From positions 620,001 to 684,000 of the forward strand of contig JAGFBZ010000261.1 in the NCBI GenBank assembly GCA_018398805.1: 64,000 nucleotides of DNA, written 5' to 3'. The position numbers and the translations under genes were made by a program. Under the pieces are notes generated by a model. It did no database searches. It had not been told where the DNA came from and saw only the letters and a program-made list of their open reading frames with translations. Each line of letters starts with the position of its first letter. Position 1 is the stretch's first letter. Source of the DNA: Hirundichthys speculiger. Its lineage: Eukaryota > Chordata > Actinopteri > Beloniformes > Exocoetidae. Shown in pieces: positions 1-10,275 of the stretch.

Positions 1-29
1 TAAACCTAATAAAAATGGATTATGAGATA

Positions 30-196
30 AGTGGCAGCATGGTGGCTTGGTGGGTAGCAGCGTTGGCCTCATACCTTGAGGTTTCCTACATCCTACATCC
101 TGGATGAGGACTTTCTGTGTGGAGTTTGCATGTTCTTGCTGTGCTCCAGTTTCCTCCCACAGCCAAAAAAATATTTGTGTTAGGCAGGCATGCCGC
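30..196 (+). repeat. tRNA-headed SINE-like repeat, 5' part
   Basis: A Pol III A-box-like stretch (TGGCTTGGTGGGTAGC, 43-58) sits at the head. It is followed by a degenerate B-box region and then a body with the phrase 'tgtggagtttgcatgttctt' and 'tttcctcccacag'. The same body occurs in reverse at 16405-16790, which supports a dispersed family. The 3' part is missing. Seen: box A and the shared body. Inferred: tRNA-derived SINE origin. Confidence 0.6.
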
Positions 197-462
197 GATC
201 TTTGAAAAAAAAAAAATTTTTTTTTTAATACAATTCAAATGGATTTAATTAAGCCATGAATTGCGATGTGGCCTCCAGGTCAGCAGAGGGCACACTCGAG
301 TTAAACTATGTTCTTCTTAGATGTCACTATATGCCGTGCTACACTTCAACAGGAAGGTGGAGTGCACAGGGTGCCGATACAGATTACAAACAGTCCAGCA
401 GCCAGCGAGCAGAGAGAAAAGAAAAGCGTGAGTCATGGCGGCGGTTGAGCTTAAAAGCAAGG

Positions 463-1154
463 TACCGTATTGGCCCGAATATATGACGATATTTTATTCT
501 AGAAATCATATTCTCAAAATCATATTCAAAAACGAGGATTGTCTTATAAACAAGGTCTAGACTTTTCTATTGTCATTACACATCTGCACCACTAGGTGGA
601 GCTGCACCTATGTAAACAGTAAGCAAATCCAGCGACTCAGTGAATGCATGGGAGCAGATTTGATGTAAAGTGGAGGATTACACGACCGACTCGAGCAAAA
701 TGGTTCGAAACATTTTTTGCATTCCAGAATTTGCTTTTTACAGACTGAATTATTTATGTTGTTCTTGAAACCAAATATACAACTCAATTTTGATGGTTAT
801 GCAGTTATTGACATAATCAATGCAGTTATTAAACTACATGGTTGTTGCTTATTCACTGAGTCATAGTCTGAGATTTTAGGAGAATAAAGTTTATTAAATA
901 GTACTATACTTTGATTTTAAATAACATGAAAACCTGATATGTACCTTACTAAAAAAGATGAAATCATTCAAATGTGTATCAATACAGCAGAATGTTATCT
1001 CTTTGTGAGTTTTTTCTATAGTAATTGTACAATAAAAAAATGTTTTATGGATAACCTTATTATCTTCATCATATTTTTATTTTCCCCAAACAATATTTGA
1101 AAAATAAGGGTCATTTTATAATCAGAGCCGTCCTATACTTGGGCCAATATGGTA
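463..1154. mobile_element. Non-autonomous DNA transposon with terminal inverted repeats
   Basis: The left end reads TACCGTATTGGCCCGAATAT and the right end, reverse-complemented, reads TACCATATTGGCCCAAGTAT. That is 17 of 20 matches, with similarity continuing inward. Both ends start with TA, consistent with a TA target duplication. No transposase frame is visible inside. A segment near 565-660 resembles 49500-49590 inside another element (stretch with 'acacatctg' and 'ccactag'). The superfamily cannot be assigned safely. Confidence 0.6.
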
Positions 1155-1653
1155 AATTGGTAAAATTGGCATTTCATTTTTGTTCAGACAAAAATAAATA
1201 TGCCTTAGTTTGTGCCTGGTTTATTTACCTCAGGAATAATAATAATAATACTAAAAAAAAACCCCATCTGATTCAGTATTGATTTGGAAAGAGTGTAAGA
1301 AAATACCAGTTTTGCCTTAGTTTATGCCTGGCTTAAGGTAGAGTTGACTTGTTATGCTTGTTATGCTCGCGAATGCTCGTGAACTTCAGTGACCGCTCGA
1401 GACAGTGTGCGCTTTCATGTAGTCGTGAATCGTGTGAAGGTGTGGTTTCGAGGGGTGGGCTGAAGAGGAGGAGGCAGAGCCTTTGGGAGGAGGGAGTGTA
1501 TATTTTCAAAATCTCACTTGAGTTGGATTGCTGGAACCGTTTTTTCAAAGATATCCCACCAAACCTTTAAAAGGTAAATAGCCCAGACCCATCAGAAGCA
1601 CCACTGGAACTTTATGATTCATTTTTTTAAATAGTGGCTTATTTTTATATCAT
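1155..1653. other. Unassigned AT-rich interval
   Basis: No gene or clear repeat boundary is seen. Short open frames on both strands overlap each other and show no recognisable motif. Confidence 0.4.
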
Positions 1654-1661
1654 ATATTAAT

Positions 1662-2819
1662 TAAGGATGTCCCGATCCCGATCCCCTGATCGGATCGGCC
1701 TTCGATCTTAAAAATTTAAGGTGGATCGGATCGGCCGATAAACATTATTATAACACACTGATCTTTTTTTCATTATTTTTTTCCTCAAAAAATGATCCTG
1801 ATTAACACAAATTAATAAAGTAATCATATTACACAAACAAAAATATTTTTTAAACTATATACATTTAATAATTTGCACTGAAATGAGGTTTCTCAGCAGC
1901 GCTGTCTTGTATCCACCTTAAAAGTTTCAAGACCGGCGGCGTCAGGCTAAACTTTAGCAAAAATGTCAGCAGTGTGGCAGCACTATAAAATTACAAAGAC
2001 CGACGCTTCGACTGCGACTTGCAACGTGTGGAAGGCTAATATCATGATGGGTAAGTAAGAAGAGAGTTTACAACACCACCAATCTAATCAGACACTTAAA
2101 AAAGCACCATCCTAGCACGCACCAGCGACGGCAGCAAACGCTCTGTGAAACTTTTAAAAGAAAGGACAAACTCCCGAAAGACTCGGAGAAATACAGAAAA
2201 ATAACCGAGCTAATCGCGGAATGTATTACCGAGGACGACCAGTCCATTCAGTTTGTGGAATACAAGGCATTTAACCGGCTCATTAATTACCTCGAGCCTC
2301 GTTCCCGTCATTACATGAACGACAAAGGACACAAAGGTGCGCAAACATGTGCAGCGGGTCTTGAAAGAAGTTAAGTTAATATTTTATTTTTATTCTGACG
2401 TGATTTCATTGATTGCAAAGACTTCTGCTAGTGTTTTCATTGCCTAAAACTGCTAGCCAAGTTTACCTGCTGCTATTTAAATGGAAGTGCTATGTTCTTT
2501 AGTACTGAGACTGTTGAACAGTCACTGTTCTGTAACTAAATGGGTTTTATAATAATTCTCCCAAACAAAAAAGAAAGAAAGAAGAGTGTTTAAATAAGTT
2601 ATTGTTTATTTTATGAGATGATAAAAGCTATTAATCTCAGCTTGGATGCAGGCCTATTTATTAATGTACACAGGAAATAAAATTCATGGGAAATTAAACT
2701 CTGTTTGCCCACTCAAAAAAAGTGAAATCGGATCGGGAAAAGTCGGAAATCGGCCGATCATCAAAATTAAAGATCGGAAATCGGATCGGGACCCAAAAAA
2801 CGTGATCGGGACATCCCTA
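1662..2819 (+). mobile_element. hAT transposon, internally deleted
   Basis: Terminal inverted repeats are TAAGGATGTCCCGATC on the left and GATCGGGACATCCCTA on the right. They are flanked by the identical 8-bp duplication ATATTAAT (1654-1661 and 2820-2827), the hAT hallmark. Subterminal regions are rich in 'gatcggatcggccgat'-like words, candidate transposase binding repeats. The interior retains only the N-terminal part of a BED-finger transposase, so the copy is non-autonomous. Confidence 0.88.
1964..2374 (+). pseudogene. BED zinc-finger hAT transposase, N-terminal remnant
   Basis: The frame opens with a VWQHYK-type stretch typical of the first strand of BED fingers. It continues through TCNVWKANI, where the second zinc-binding Cys of a C-x2-C pair appears as Trp, and reaches RHLKKHHP, which supplies the His pair. 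A frame break lies near 2055-2065. Downstream a clean frame reads through ELIAECITEDDQSIQFVEY and RLINYLEPR, wording typical of ZBED-like hAT transposases, then stops near 2374. The catalytic RNase H-fold and dimerisation domains are absent. Family knowledge gives BED as the DNA-binding module. The product would not be catalytic. Confidence 0.7.
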
Positions 2820-2827
2820 ATATTAAT

Positions 2828-3696
2828 TCAAACAATTCAGAAAATCCTTAAAAGCACATGAACACAAACTAGTGACCATGATGTTTTAATTTTAAGTTAT
2901 TAAAATATAAAGAGAAGATTACATTTAATACTCTTAAATCATTTTAAAAGGAAAGGTTTGGTGATATGACTAACTGATTGTATTTTCTTCTCAAGTTTCT
3001 CTTCTCTTCATTTAATTTAAACTTCTGTATAAAAAAAGAGACTTTTAGCTGTGACTACAGAGAGCCAGCCCATCACAGATGGAAGTACTGCTTTAATGAT
3101 GGCCTTTTAATCACTTATGATAAATTTTTGAGTCTTAAAGCTGTGTGTTGAACTCTGGGTATAAACAAAAGGATAGAGGCAATTATGAGGAGAAAAAGAC
3201 ATGAGCAACACAAACAAAACAAGACAGATGAGAATAAAACTGAAAGAGACTGTAGGAAGTAACAAGACAAAAATCTTAAAGATGTCTGAAATGCTAAAGA
3301 AAATTCATTTTAAAAATAGGAAAGATTGATAAAATTAAGGAAATCTAAATTAACTGGCACACACGAGGAAAAACTTACACAGGATAAAATAAAGAGAGAG
3401 AAGAAGAGCTAGATAAATTGTAAGTGCTAAAACATATGAATGTTAAAGGATCTGAGAGAAATGATGCAACCATGAGAGAGGAAAATGGAAATAAGACAAG
3501 GATGTAAATGTGTATGGGATCAGAGGAGCAAAGAGAACATGGCTGAAGGGCACCAGGGAGAGCAGAATGATAGCGATGTGGATCAATAGTTAGACAGATG
3601 GTCAGAAGATTTATGGATGGATGGATGAATGAATGCATAATGAGCAAAGAAAAATGGATGGATGAGAGGGAACATAAATTACCATAAGAATAATAG
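2828..3696. other. Unassigned AT-rich interval
   Basis: Purine-rich A/G sequence on the plus strand with no recognisable gene. A short ATGG/ATGA-type degenerate run lies near 3613-3640. Confidence 0.4.
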
Positions 3697-3892
<196 letters not shown>

Positions 3893-4283
3893 AAGGGTCG
3901 GTAAATTCATCTCTGCTGGGATAGTTACTGTTGATTCATGGTATGTCTCTTCTTCCATCCTTCTGTCTATCCAGCTCCATGTTCATCTTTTTACTTTAAA
4001 AGCTCAGCTGATAAATTTCATCATGAAGAGAGTCAGATGACTTTCCAGCAGACGGAATCTGCTTTCCTGAATCTGTCCTGCTAAGTTGATGTTCCTATGA
4101 ATCAGCAAAACAAATTTAAATCTTATAAAAAGAATTTGTTTTCGATTCTAAAAGTGAACATAGGTGTAAGTGTGATCTATTTTCCACAGATTTTGTATTG
4201 CAATGTACTGGCAACCTCTCCAGGCTGTATTTCTTGCATTGTGACAGCTGGAAAAGACTCCCGACACTGAGACCTCAGAAAGA

Positions 4284-4499
4284 TATACTTGAAAGAGCAA
4301 GTATACAAAACAAATTTGATTTGAACCATGTTCAGCCATGGACATGGCTGAACATGGTTCAAATCAAATTTCAGGGCTGAACTGTGGACATAATCAGTAC
4401 ATAGACTGACTGACTGTTCTGATACTGGTTAATTATGTCATTTGATGAAATTACTGAGGATAAAACTAAGCCCAAATGCATTGGTGCACACCAATGCAT
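4284..4499. repeat. Palindrome cluster including a perfect 29-bp inverted repeat
   Basis: The main palindrome has arms at 4312-4340 and 4343-4371, identical after reverse complement over 29 bp, with a 2-nt spacer (GA). A second has arms ATGCATTGGTG and CACCAATGCAT (4476-4486, 4489-4499), also with a 2-nt spacer. A third, weaker one has 8-bp arms TATACTTG and CAAGTATA (4284-4291, 4298-4305). No transposon ends or coding frame explain them. Cruciform extrusion or template-switch origin is inference. Confidence 0.9.
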
Positions 4500-4618
4500 A
4501 CGATGGGAATAATCCTTTTCTATCTGGAAGATGGTTGAAGATTCCTTCTTATCAGTCTAGACCAGTGGTCCTCAATCTTTTTTAAACAAATGCCCCCTGA
4601 GCCACCATGATGCTCTCA

Positions 4619-4620
<2 letters not shown>

Positions 4621-4661
<41 letters not shown>
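4621..4661. repeat. Poly-C run of about 41 bases
   Basis: Uninterrupted C tract inside the hAT element. The related element at 52679-53089 has a C run at the equivalent position, so the tract is probably ancestral to the family. Exact length may be affected by sequencing error. Confidence 0.9.
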
Positions 4662-4663
<2 letters not shown>

Positions 4664-4747
4664 GAAGAAAATGAGGGGAAAAAAAAAGAAGAATGTGCCT
4701 GTGTATGTAAGCATGGATTTTAATTTGTGGAAATGGAAATGACAGTA

Positions 4748-4748
<1 letters not shown>

Positions 4749-4833
<85 letters not shown>
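4749..4833. repeat. Inverted trinucleotide microsatellite (TAT)n-(AAT)n
   Basis: About 14 TTA-type units run head-on into about 14 TAA-type units with the switch at 4790/4791. The whole tract is self-complementary and could fold into a hairpin of roughly 40 bp. Confidence 0.9.
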
Positions 4834-4835
<2 letters not shown>

Positions 4836-5811
4836 GGGAATAACATGGAAATAATACTATAATACTTTAGTTGCACTGGGACCAAAACCCCTTTAGCTGA
4901 TCTTCTGGACTGTGAGGCTGAATTTCTGAGATTGAACTGCAAGATTGAATTTAAATCAAACTGATCTTTGAAGAAACTATTCACAAAAGGGAACGACTGC
5001 GGTTCTTCATTTTGAGTGGGAGCCCTGCACTCGGTGGGCTGCTGCCAGCTTTTTCACGTCTGGACACATCGCCGTGAGATTCAGCCTGAGTGGACCAGAG
5101 CTCACGAGGTTCAGACGATTTTGGTATTTTGTCTGCATGTGGAGGGTTTGGCTAAATCCCTGTTCAGTTAGCCGAGTCTTTAGATGCCTTGTCTGGATGT
5201 TTTTTAGAAAGGTGCTCCTGTAATCACGACGGCTTCATTGGAGAACACCTGCTCACATAGCAGCACATCGGCAGATGTACGTTGCTCGGTGACGGAATAA
5301 ATCCATAAATTATGTAATTAGCATTGTACTGCCGGCACTTTTTCTTGTTTTCCGCCATTTTTGATTGTACTGTAAATGTTTGTGATTAAACGTGATTACG
5401 TCGTCTTGGTTGTGTATGTTTTCATTGGTTGTTGAATGAAGCCTGTGAAATGTGTTGGAAAGGAGTTTCTCTGCTGCTGAGTGTTTATGGGCGTTACTAT
5501 GGCGACAGATCCCGCTTGGCTTGTTTGATTGTGACGAGATATTACCGGGTCATGGAAGCAGCAGACTCGGGGTTTTGGTCTCAGACAGCAGCTTTATTTC
5601 TTTGAAAGGAAATCTGAGCACATTTTATTGAAACACAAATAGATTTGCACTATAAAAAAAAAAAAACCTTGAGAAACCATGGAAGTTTAAAATAGAGTTC
5701 CCAAGGCGTGGCACCCCTCATTTGTGCCTGAGCGCCCCCCTCTCAGCCCTGACGTTTCCAGCGCCCTCCTAAAGGTTCAGAACGCCCCCGTTGAGAAACC
5801 CTGGTCTAAAC

Positions 5812-7111
5812 CAAAATAAATGAATAACAACCTACTTAACTAGTTCTTTAATGGACATTCTATCTCATTGGTGAACCTTTCTCCATGGTGTTTGTGGATT
5901 TTTTTGGGACCTCTGCCAAAAAAAAACATTTGAAAAACCAGTACATGACTGTGCTTGTTGCTGCAAGCTTCCCTAAAGCCAAAGCATGTTCAAAATAGCT
6001 AAGGTTTCCAAGTTAGACTTAGAGAATTTATGCTGGCTTTGCAGTGCACATGTCTCAGTTGCAGCTTGAGTCACATGCCATATAGAATTTTGGTGTGCTG
6101 CCTATTTTTCACATATGAGGGAAGTTAACCGTTGTAATGATAATATCCATATCGCACACCAGTCACAAATACACAAGGCAGCTCTCCAGTTGCAGCTTTC
6201 ATGTCTTTATGTTTGGCACATATGAATCACATAAAACATAAGCAAAAGAATTGCTACGTCAAAAGATTCTGTTGGCAGTGGTGCACCAGTGCCATGACAG
6301 AAAGGTTAGTGGCGAGAACATACATATACAGTGGAGAAACAGCCTACGGCCTTAGTGAAGTTCTTGACTTTATTTGGTCAGCATAAGGAATTCTATTCCG
6401 ATCAAGGTGACTTTATCACAGAATTATGTCAGCAGCTTGTGCACCAGTCAAGTAGGTTATGTCAAGTGTGTATTTTTCTCAGGGTCGAGGCTCTTTGGTA
6501 AGGTGTTATGTGGTCCACTCTAAAAAGGAGTGAAATGGTAGATTTGCTTTAAATGGACTCTTATCTACACATATCTTATTCTTTGAAGTATTTTCTCAGT
6601 GTTCTTACCCAAGGACACTTTGACATGTAATTCATTCTAGAGTAGGCACTGCTTAAGTGACAGCCTGTTGCAGTAACTCTGGTCAAATTGTGTCTTTTTA
6701 TCTTTTTTTCTGTTGAAACTATGATTTTATTTATTTATTATTTTTTTTAAAGAAAGCATTTTTATTCACTGCACTGTTTATGTTTGTTATGAAGAGTTGT
6801 CAAGACAATAGGAAGTTGTTTACATGTGGGACAAACTGACAAGGCCTTTCAATAATCATATAAGCTGTTAAGCTTGTCTAGAGTGGCACAAACAAATAAA
6901 ATAGAGAAAAATGGCCAGCTCTGAGTCCACAAGACATAGTTGTTTTGTCTCCATGCTTTTTAACTCTGCTTCATGGCAGTTGTCATGGAAACATTACATT
7001 TTGCCAAGACCGCTATTGACCAGTGACGGAATTTGCAATGGTTAAAAAAAGTGATGCTAAAAAAATGCTAAAAATGTTTTAAAACCTATGTTAAAATGCT
7101 TTAAAGATAGT
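5812..7111. other. Unassigned interval
   Basis: No recognised gene or repeat. Short frames only, without family motifs. Confidence 0.4.
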
Positions 7112-7400
7112 GGGCCCAATCTTCCGCCAGATCTCCTAAAGCTGCTATTAAGGGATAGCGGCTAGCGGGAGGGGCGTTTCCCCACAAAGAATGCAATCTT
7201 CCACGTCCCTAAACCCACTATCTCACCTGTGCTACCCGCTATATTATGCATAGGAGTGGTTAGGGCATTCTACCTGTTAAACCAATCAGTGAGTCAGTAG
7301 CCATTGCCTTTAAGAGCAGGTTGTGCTACGCGCAAACTGCATTGCATTGCTGCAACGCACCTGTGTAAATCCAGCGTTACTGCTCTACCTCTTAAGCCAC
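7112..7400. mobile_element. Candidate PIF/Harbinger-type MITE fragment
   Basis: Begins GGGCCCAATCTTCCG, resembling Harbinger MITE termini as I remember them, and contains 'aatgcaatcttcc' followed by 'gtccctaaaccc'. Related wording recurs at 8244-8345 in the same orientation. No matching right end is found, so the assignment is weak. Confidence 0.35.
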
Positions 7401-7599
7401 TGTTGCCCATGAGAGAAAGAAATACTGGGATGAAGGTACTCATTTAGCCAGTCCTTAAAGTTTGGTTCCATACAGTTACGTACAAAAGTCAGTACCCCCC
7501 TCTGTTAATCTTTTTTGTGCATGTGTAAAAACATAACATTCATCTCTTCATTGTGGGTCTTATATTACAGGGATGTCAATTTTCCACGGATCTGCGGAT

Positions 7600-8190
7600 T
7601 TCGGAGTTTTTTTTCCATCCTGGGGGTCATTTTTGAGATATGTGTAAATACGTTTTGTGTTACCCTGTAACACCTCTGGGTGTTACCCTCCACGAATCTC
7701 CGACTCGGCCGAGCGAGGGATGATCCGATGATCGGACCCAGGGTAGGGTTAGGGTTAGGGGAATCCAATGAAATCCGGGTTATCAGCTGCCATCACAGCC
7801 GAATCAATGGTGAAAGTAAGCCCGAAGCACATATTTTCTGATATTACTTCTCCCTTTCTTGTTTGGATGGATTGAAACACTAGAATTTTGATGTGAAATG
7901 AAGTGAAAAAAATCACACTGCGACCGACGATTCAACATGCCCCATGGTTGTCAAATGCTGAAAAAAATGAGTAATTATGTCGCCAAACCTATCAAATGGC
8001 CGATTTCAGGTCAATTTCCATCAATCAAATTGTTGTGATGAAAGAACTACCAGCAGTAATAACGAATCTATGACTTATATCAGGTTCTCAAACTGCGTAC
8101 CACCTTAGAAACTGTTTAGCTCTCTGAGTACCACCATGATGACCAACTTTAAAATATATACCTTCTCAATTAGCTTTAAATTCCTTTTTG
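7600..8190 (+). repeat. Dispersed repeat, copy A, with telomere-like insert
   Basis: Closely matches 45725-46390 in the same orientation from 'gttaccctccacgaa' through 'cagctgccatcacagcc' and 'ctcaattagctttaaattc'. Copy B has about 118 nt between 'cggacccag' and 'gggaatcc' at the point where copy A instead has GGTAGGGTTAGGGTTA (7742-7757). Parts of the end resemble hAT MITEs of the CAGTGGTTCCCAAAC class. No coding content. Confidence 0.75.
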
Positions 8191-8243
8191 TAATTATTTT
8201 TTGTTACCTGAATTTCGTTTGAAAGGTATTTATAATGCATTGT

Positions 8244-8480
8244 GGCCCCGATCGTACACCTCCCGCTACCTGCAAATTGCAGTTTTAGGAAGCTCCGCTA
8301 ACCGCTAATGCAATCTTCGGCTTCCCTAAAGCCGCTTCCTGTTATGCTGACTTCCTTACTCACATTGTAGGTGTGACAATGGGGGTGTCTTTTGCGCTCT
8401 CGGCAAACTCGGTATCTTGCGATGGTGGGCTACCCTAAACCCGCGATCGCAAGATACCGAGTTTGTGGAAAGCGCAACCC
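8244..8480. repeat. Second Harbinger-like fragment with a long hairpin
   Basis: Starts GGCCCCGATCGTACACC and has 'aatgcaatcttcggc', paralleling 7112 onward. It ends in a hairpin whose arms (8392-8423 and 8446-8477) match at 29 of 32 positions, including a perfect 19-bp core (8405-8423 with 8446-8464) and a 22-nt loop. Confidence 0.6.
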
Positions 8481-9042
8481 GCATGTCGGCACGTAAAAGA
8501 GCGCGTCCAAATGGTATAAATGTTCATCCAGCTGGTCACATGTGGACGTGCACGTGCACAAACAGCTCTACTTCTCGATTACGCATCACCGTTTTACTTG
8601 CATACGTTTTTATTCTCTTGAGGTCAGAGGATGTCTGGTCAGCAGTTGTGGTGGATGTGGGAATAGTCACGGACAGACACGTCAGTCTGTACAGCTGTGG
8701 CATGATCTCATTCAGATGTTTGCTGTGTAGGAAACCAAGGAGATCTTTGGGACATTTCCCCTCAAAATCTGTCATTGCCTACATCACAGTCATTTCTGTT
8801 TTTAAACAGGTCAGCTCATCAAATCCGTGGCTCTATTTGATGAATATATGAGTGTGATTTTATTGTTGTTTTGGCTATTAAATATGATGTTGAATCTGAT
8901 TATGTGGCATTCAAAGTAACAATATGGACAACATGAAGTTTTCTACTTGATGCTTCCCAAATAGACAATGCTGTGCTCAGAATGCCTCCTAAAGCACCCT
9001 GAGAATGCTCAAACCTCAAAATTTTCTTGGGGGGCTTACAGC

Positions 9043-9073
<31 letters not shown>

Positions 9074-9075
9074 CA
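9043..9075. repeat. Poly-C followed by (CA)n
   Basis: A run of about 17 C leads into a short CA repeat. Low-complexity sequence. Confidence 0.85.
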
Positions 9076-9129
9076 CTTCGCGAACTACTTCAGAGTTTTT
9101 CCCAATTTCCTGTTGACATCCTGATATTA

Positions 9130-9640
9130 GGCAAATACAAACTCAGATGATCAACAACATGACTTATTTTCACCAGTCCAAAATTTACTTAACAAAAAAA
9201 TGAGTGTGCGTTGCATGGTCTGACCTTGGGGCAAATTTGCTGGGATGCTCACTTTTTGGAAAATTGACAACTCTCTTCAGTGTACTTACTCCATATGTGA
9301 AAAATGAACATTGAACTCAACTGTTTAGAAATGGTTTTACAACCTTTCCCAGATTGATTCATTACAACAATTTCTTCTTTAATTTGATTCCTTCTATTCT
9401 TCCCTCTTGGCATTTTGCTAATACGACTGCACGCTTTAGATCAACAAACTGCTATAATGTCTGCTTTTAAGGAGTTCTGCACACCTGCAAATGTTTAATT
9501 CATCAAGGGTTAATCATTAGCAGCACCTGGCTGCAACTTGCTCGCTTAAATCCTATGGAAGCAGTAAGGGGCTACTCATTATTGCTCAAGTTATTTTTGT
9601 TTCTTTTTTGGCATACACTGACAAAAGTGACTTTTTGGTG
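9130..9640 (-). pseudogene. Tc1-like transposon relic, transposase N-terminus
   Basis: On the minus strand a frame starting at 9413 reads MPRGKNRRNQIKEEIVV then NQSGKGCKTISKQL, the first helix-turn-helix of the paired-like DNA-binding domain of Tc1 transposases. Further on, PSKFAPR matches the linker after the second HTH, but in a shifted frame. The DDE catalytic domain is missing. Sequence upstream on the minus strand (9414-9640) would be the 5' untranslated and TIR-proximal part. Dead copy. Confidence 0.65.
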
Positions 9641-9945
9641 TGGTAAACTCTAATAGAGTAACTGTCATTATTTCTACTTCTTAAGATTCAGCAAGAAATA
9701 GAGTTTAAGTGAAATTAAACATTGTATTATTGCAATACATGAACTATGGGGGAAGAGTATGTTTTACTTTTGTTTTCCTCATACTATTTAAATGTTTAGT
9801 AGTTGTATGTACCTTAACCTGGAGATATTATAAAAACTTTACTCTGAAAGTGTAGTCTTTTGAAATGCGTGAACGGCACATGCGCACGATACAACAGGAC
9901 TGGCTTCGCTCCTCAACTGTTACAAGATCACAGAGCAGGTGTAGC

Positions 9946-9967
9946 ATGACCAGGAGCGATTTCGCAG
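9946..9967 (+). pseudogene. Possible first coding exon of the SAMD3-like gene
   Basis: An ATG (9946) opens a 22-nt stretch ending in CAG followed by GTAAGC, a good splice donor. It lies about 300 nt before the first recognisable exon. Proximity and splice signal only; no family match could be made for so few codons. Confidence 0.25.
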
Positions 9968-10275
9968 GTAAGCTTTTACTGTTCTATTTTAAATTTGTGA
10001 TAACATATAGGTCAGCATGTATTATAGTTTGAAGCAAAATATGCTACTGTTCATAAGTTCATTTAAAGTTAGCATAACGCCACATTAGTCCAGGTAATAA
10101 GTTGAAGGGCTGCACTTTTTACTGATAAAAATAAATACATGAGTAAACACACGTGTACTAACAGAAACGACAGAGCTCTTTGAGAGCACCAGCTTGCTAA
10201 TACAAAGAATTTGAATGAATTAATTAATTTTTCTAATGAACTAATTTTTTTTTTGTTCATGTTTTGTTCATTCAG

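Larger units (their letters stand above)
4563..5803. mobile_element. hAT non-autonomous element, long copy
   Basis: Ends are CAGTGGTCCTCAA and TTGAGAAACCCTG, the CAGTGGTT..AACCACTG type of many hAT MITEs. Flanks GTCTAGAC (4555-4562) and GTCTAAAC (5804-5811) are an 8-bp duplication with one change. The interior holds a 41-base C run (4621-4661), an inverted trinucleotide tract (4749-4833) and no transposase. A shorter relative lies at 52679-53089. Confidence 0.85.

Noticed and set aside
4616..4984. Frame with Gly, Ile and Leu runs
   Set aside because: Produced by the poly-C and trinucleotide tracts of the hAT element.
7741..7761. A true chromosome end
   Set aside because: Only about three TTAGGG-like units, internal to a dispersed repeat whose sequence continues on both sides.
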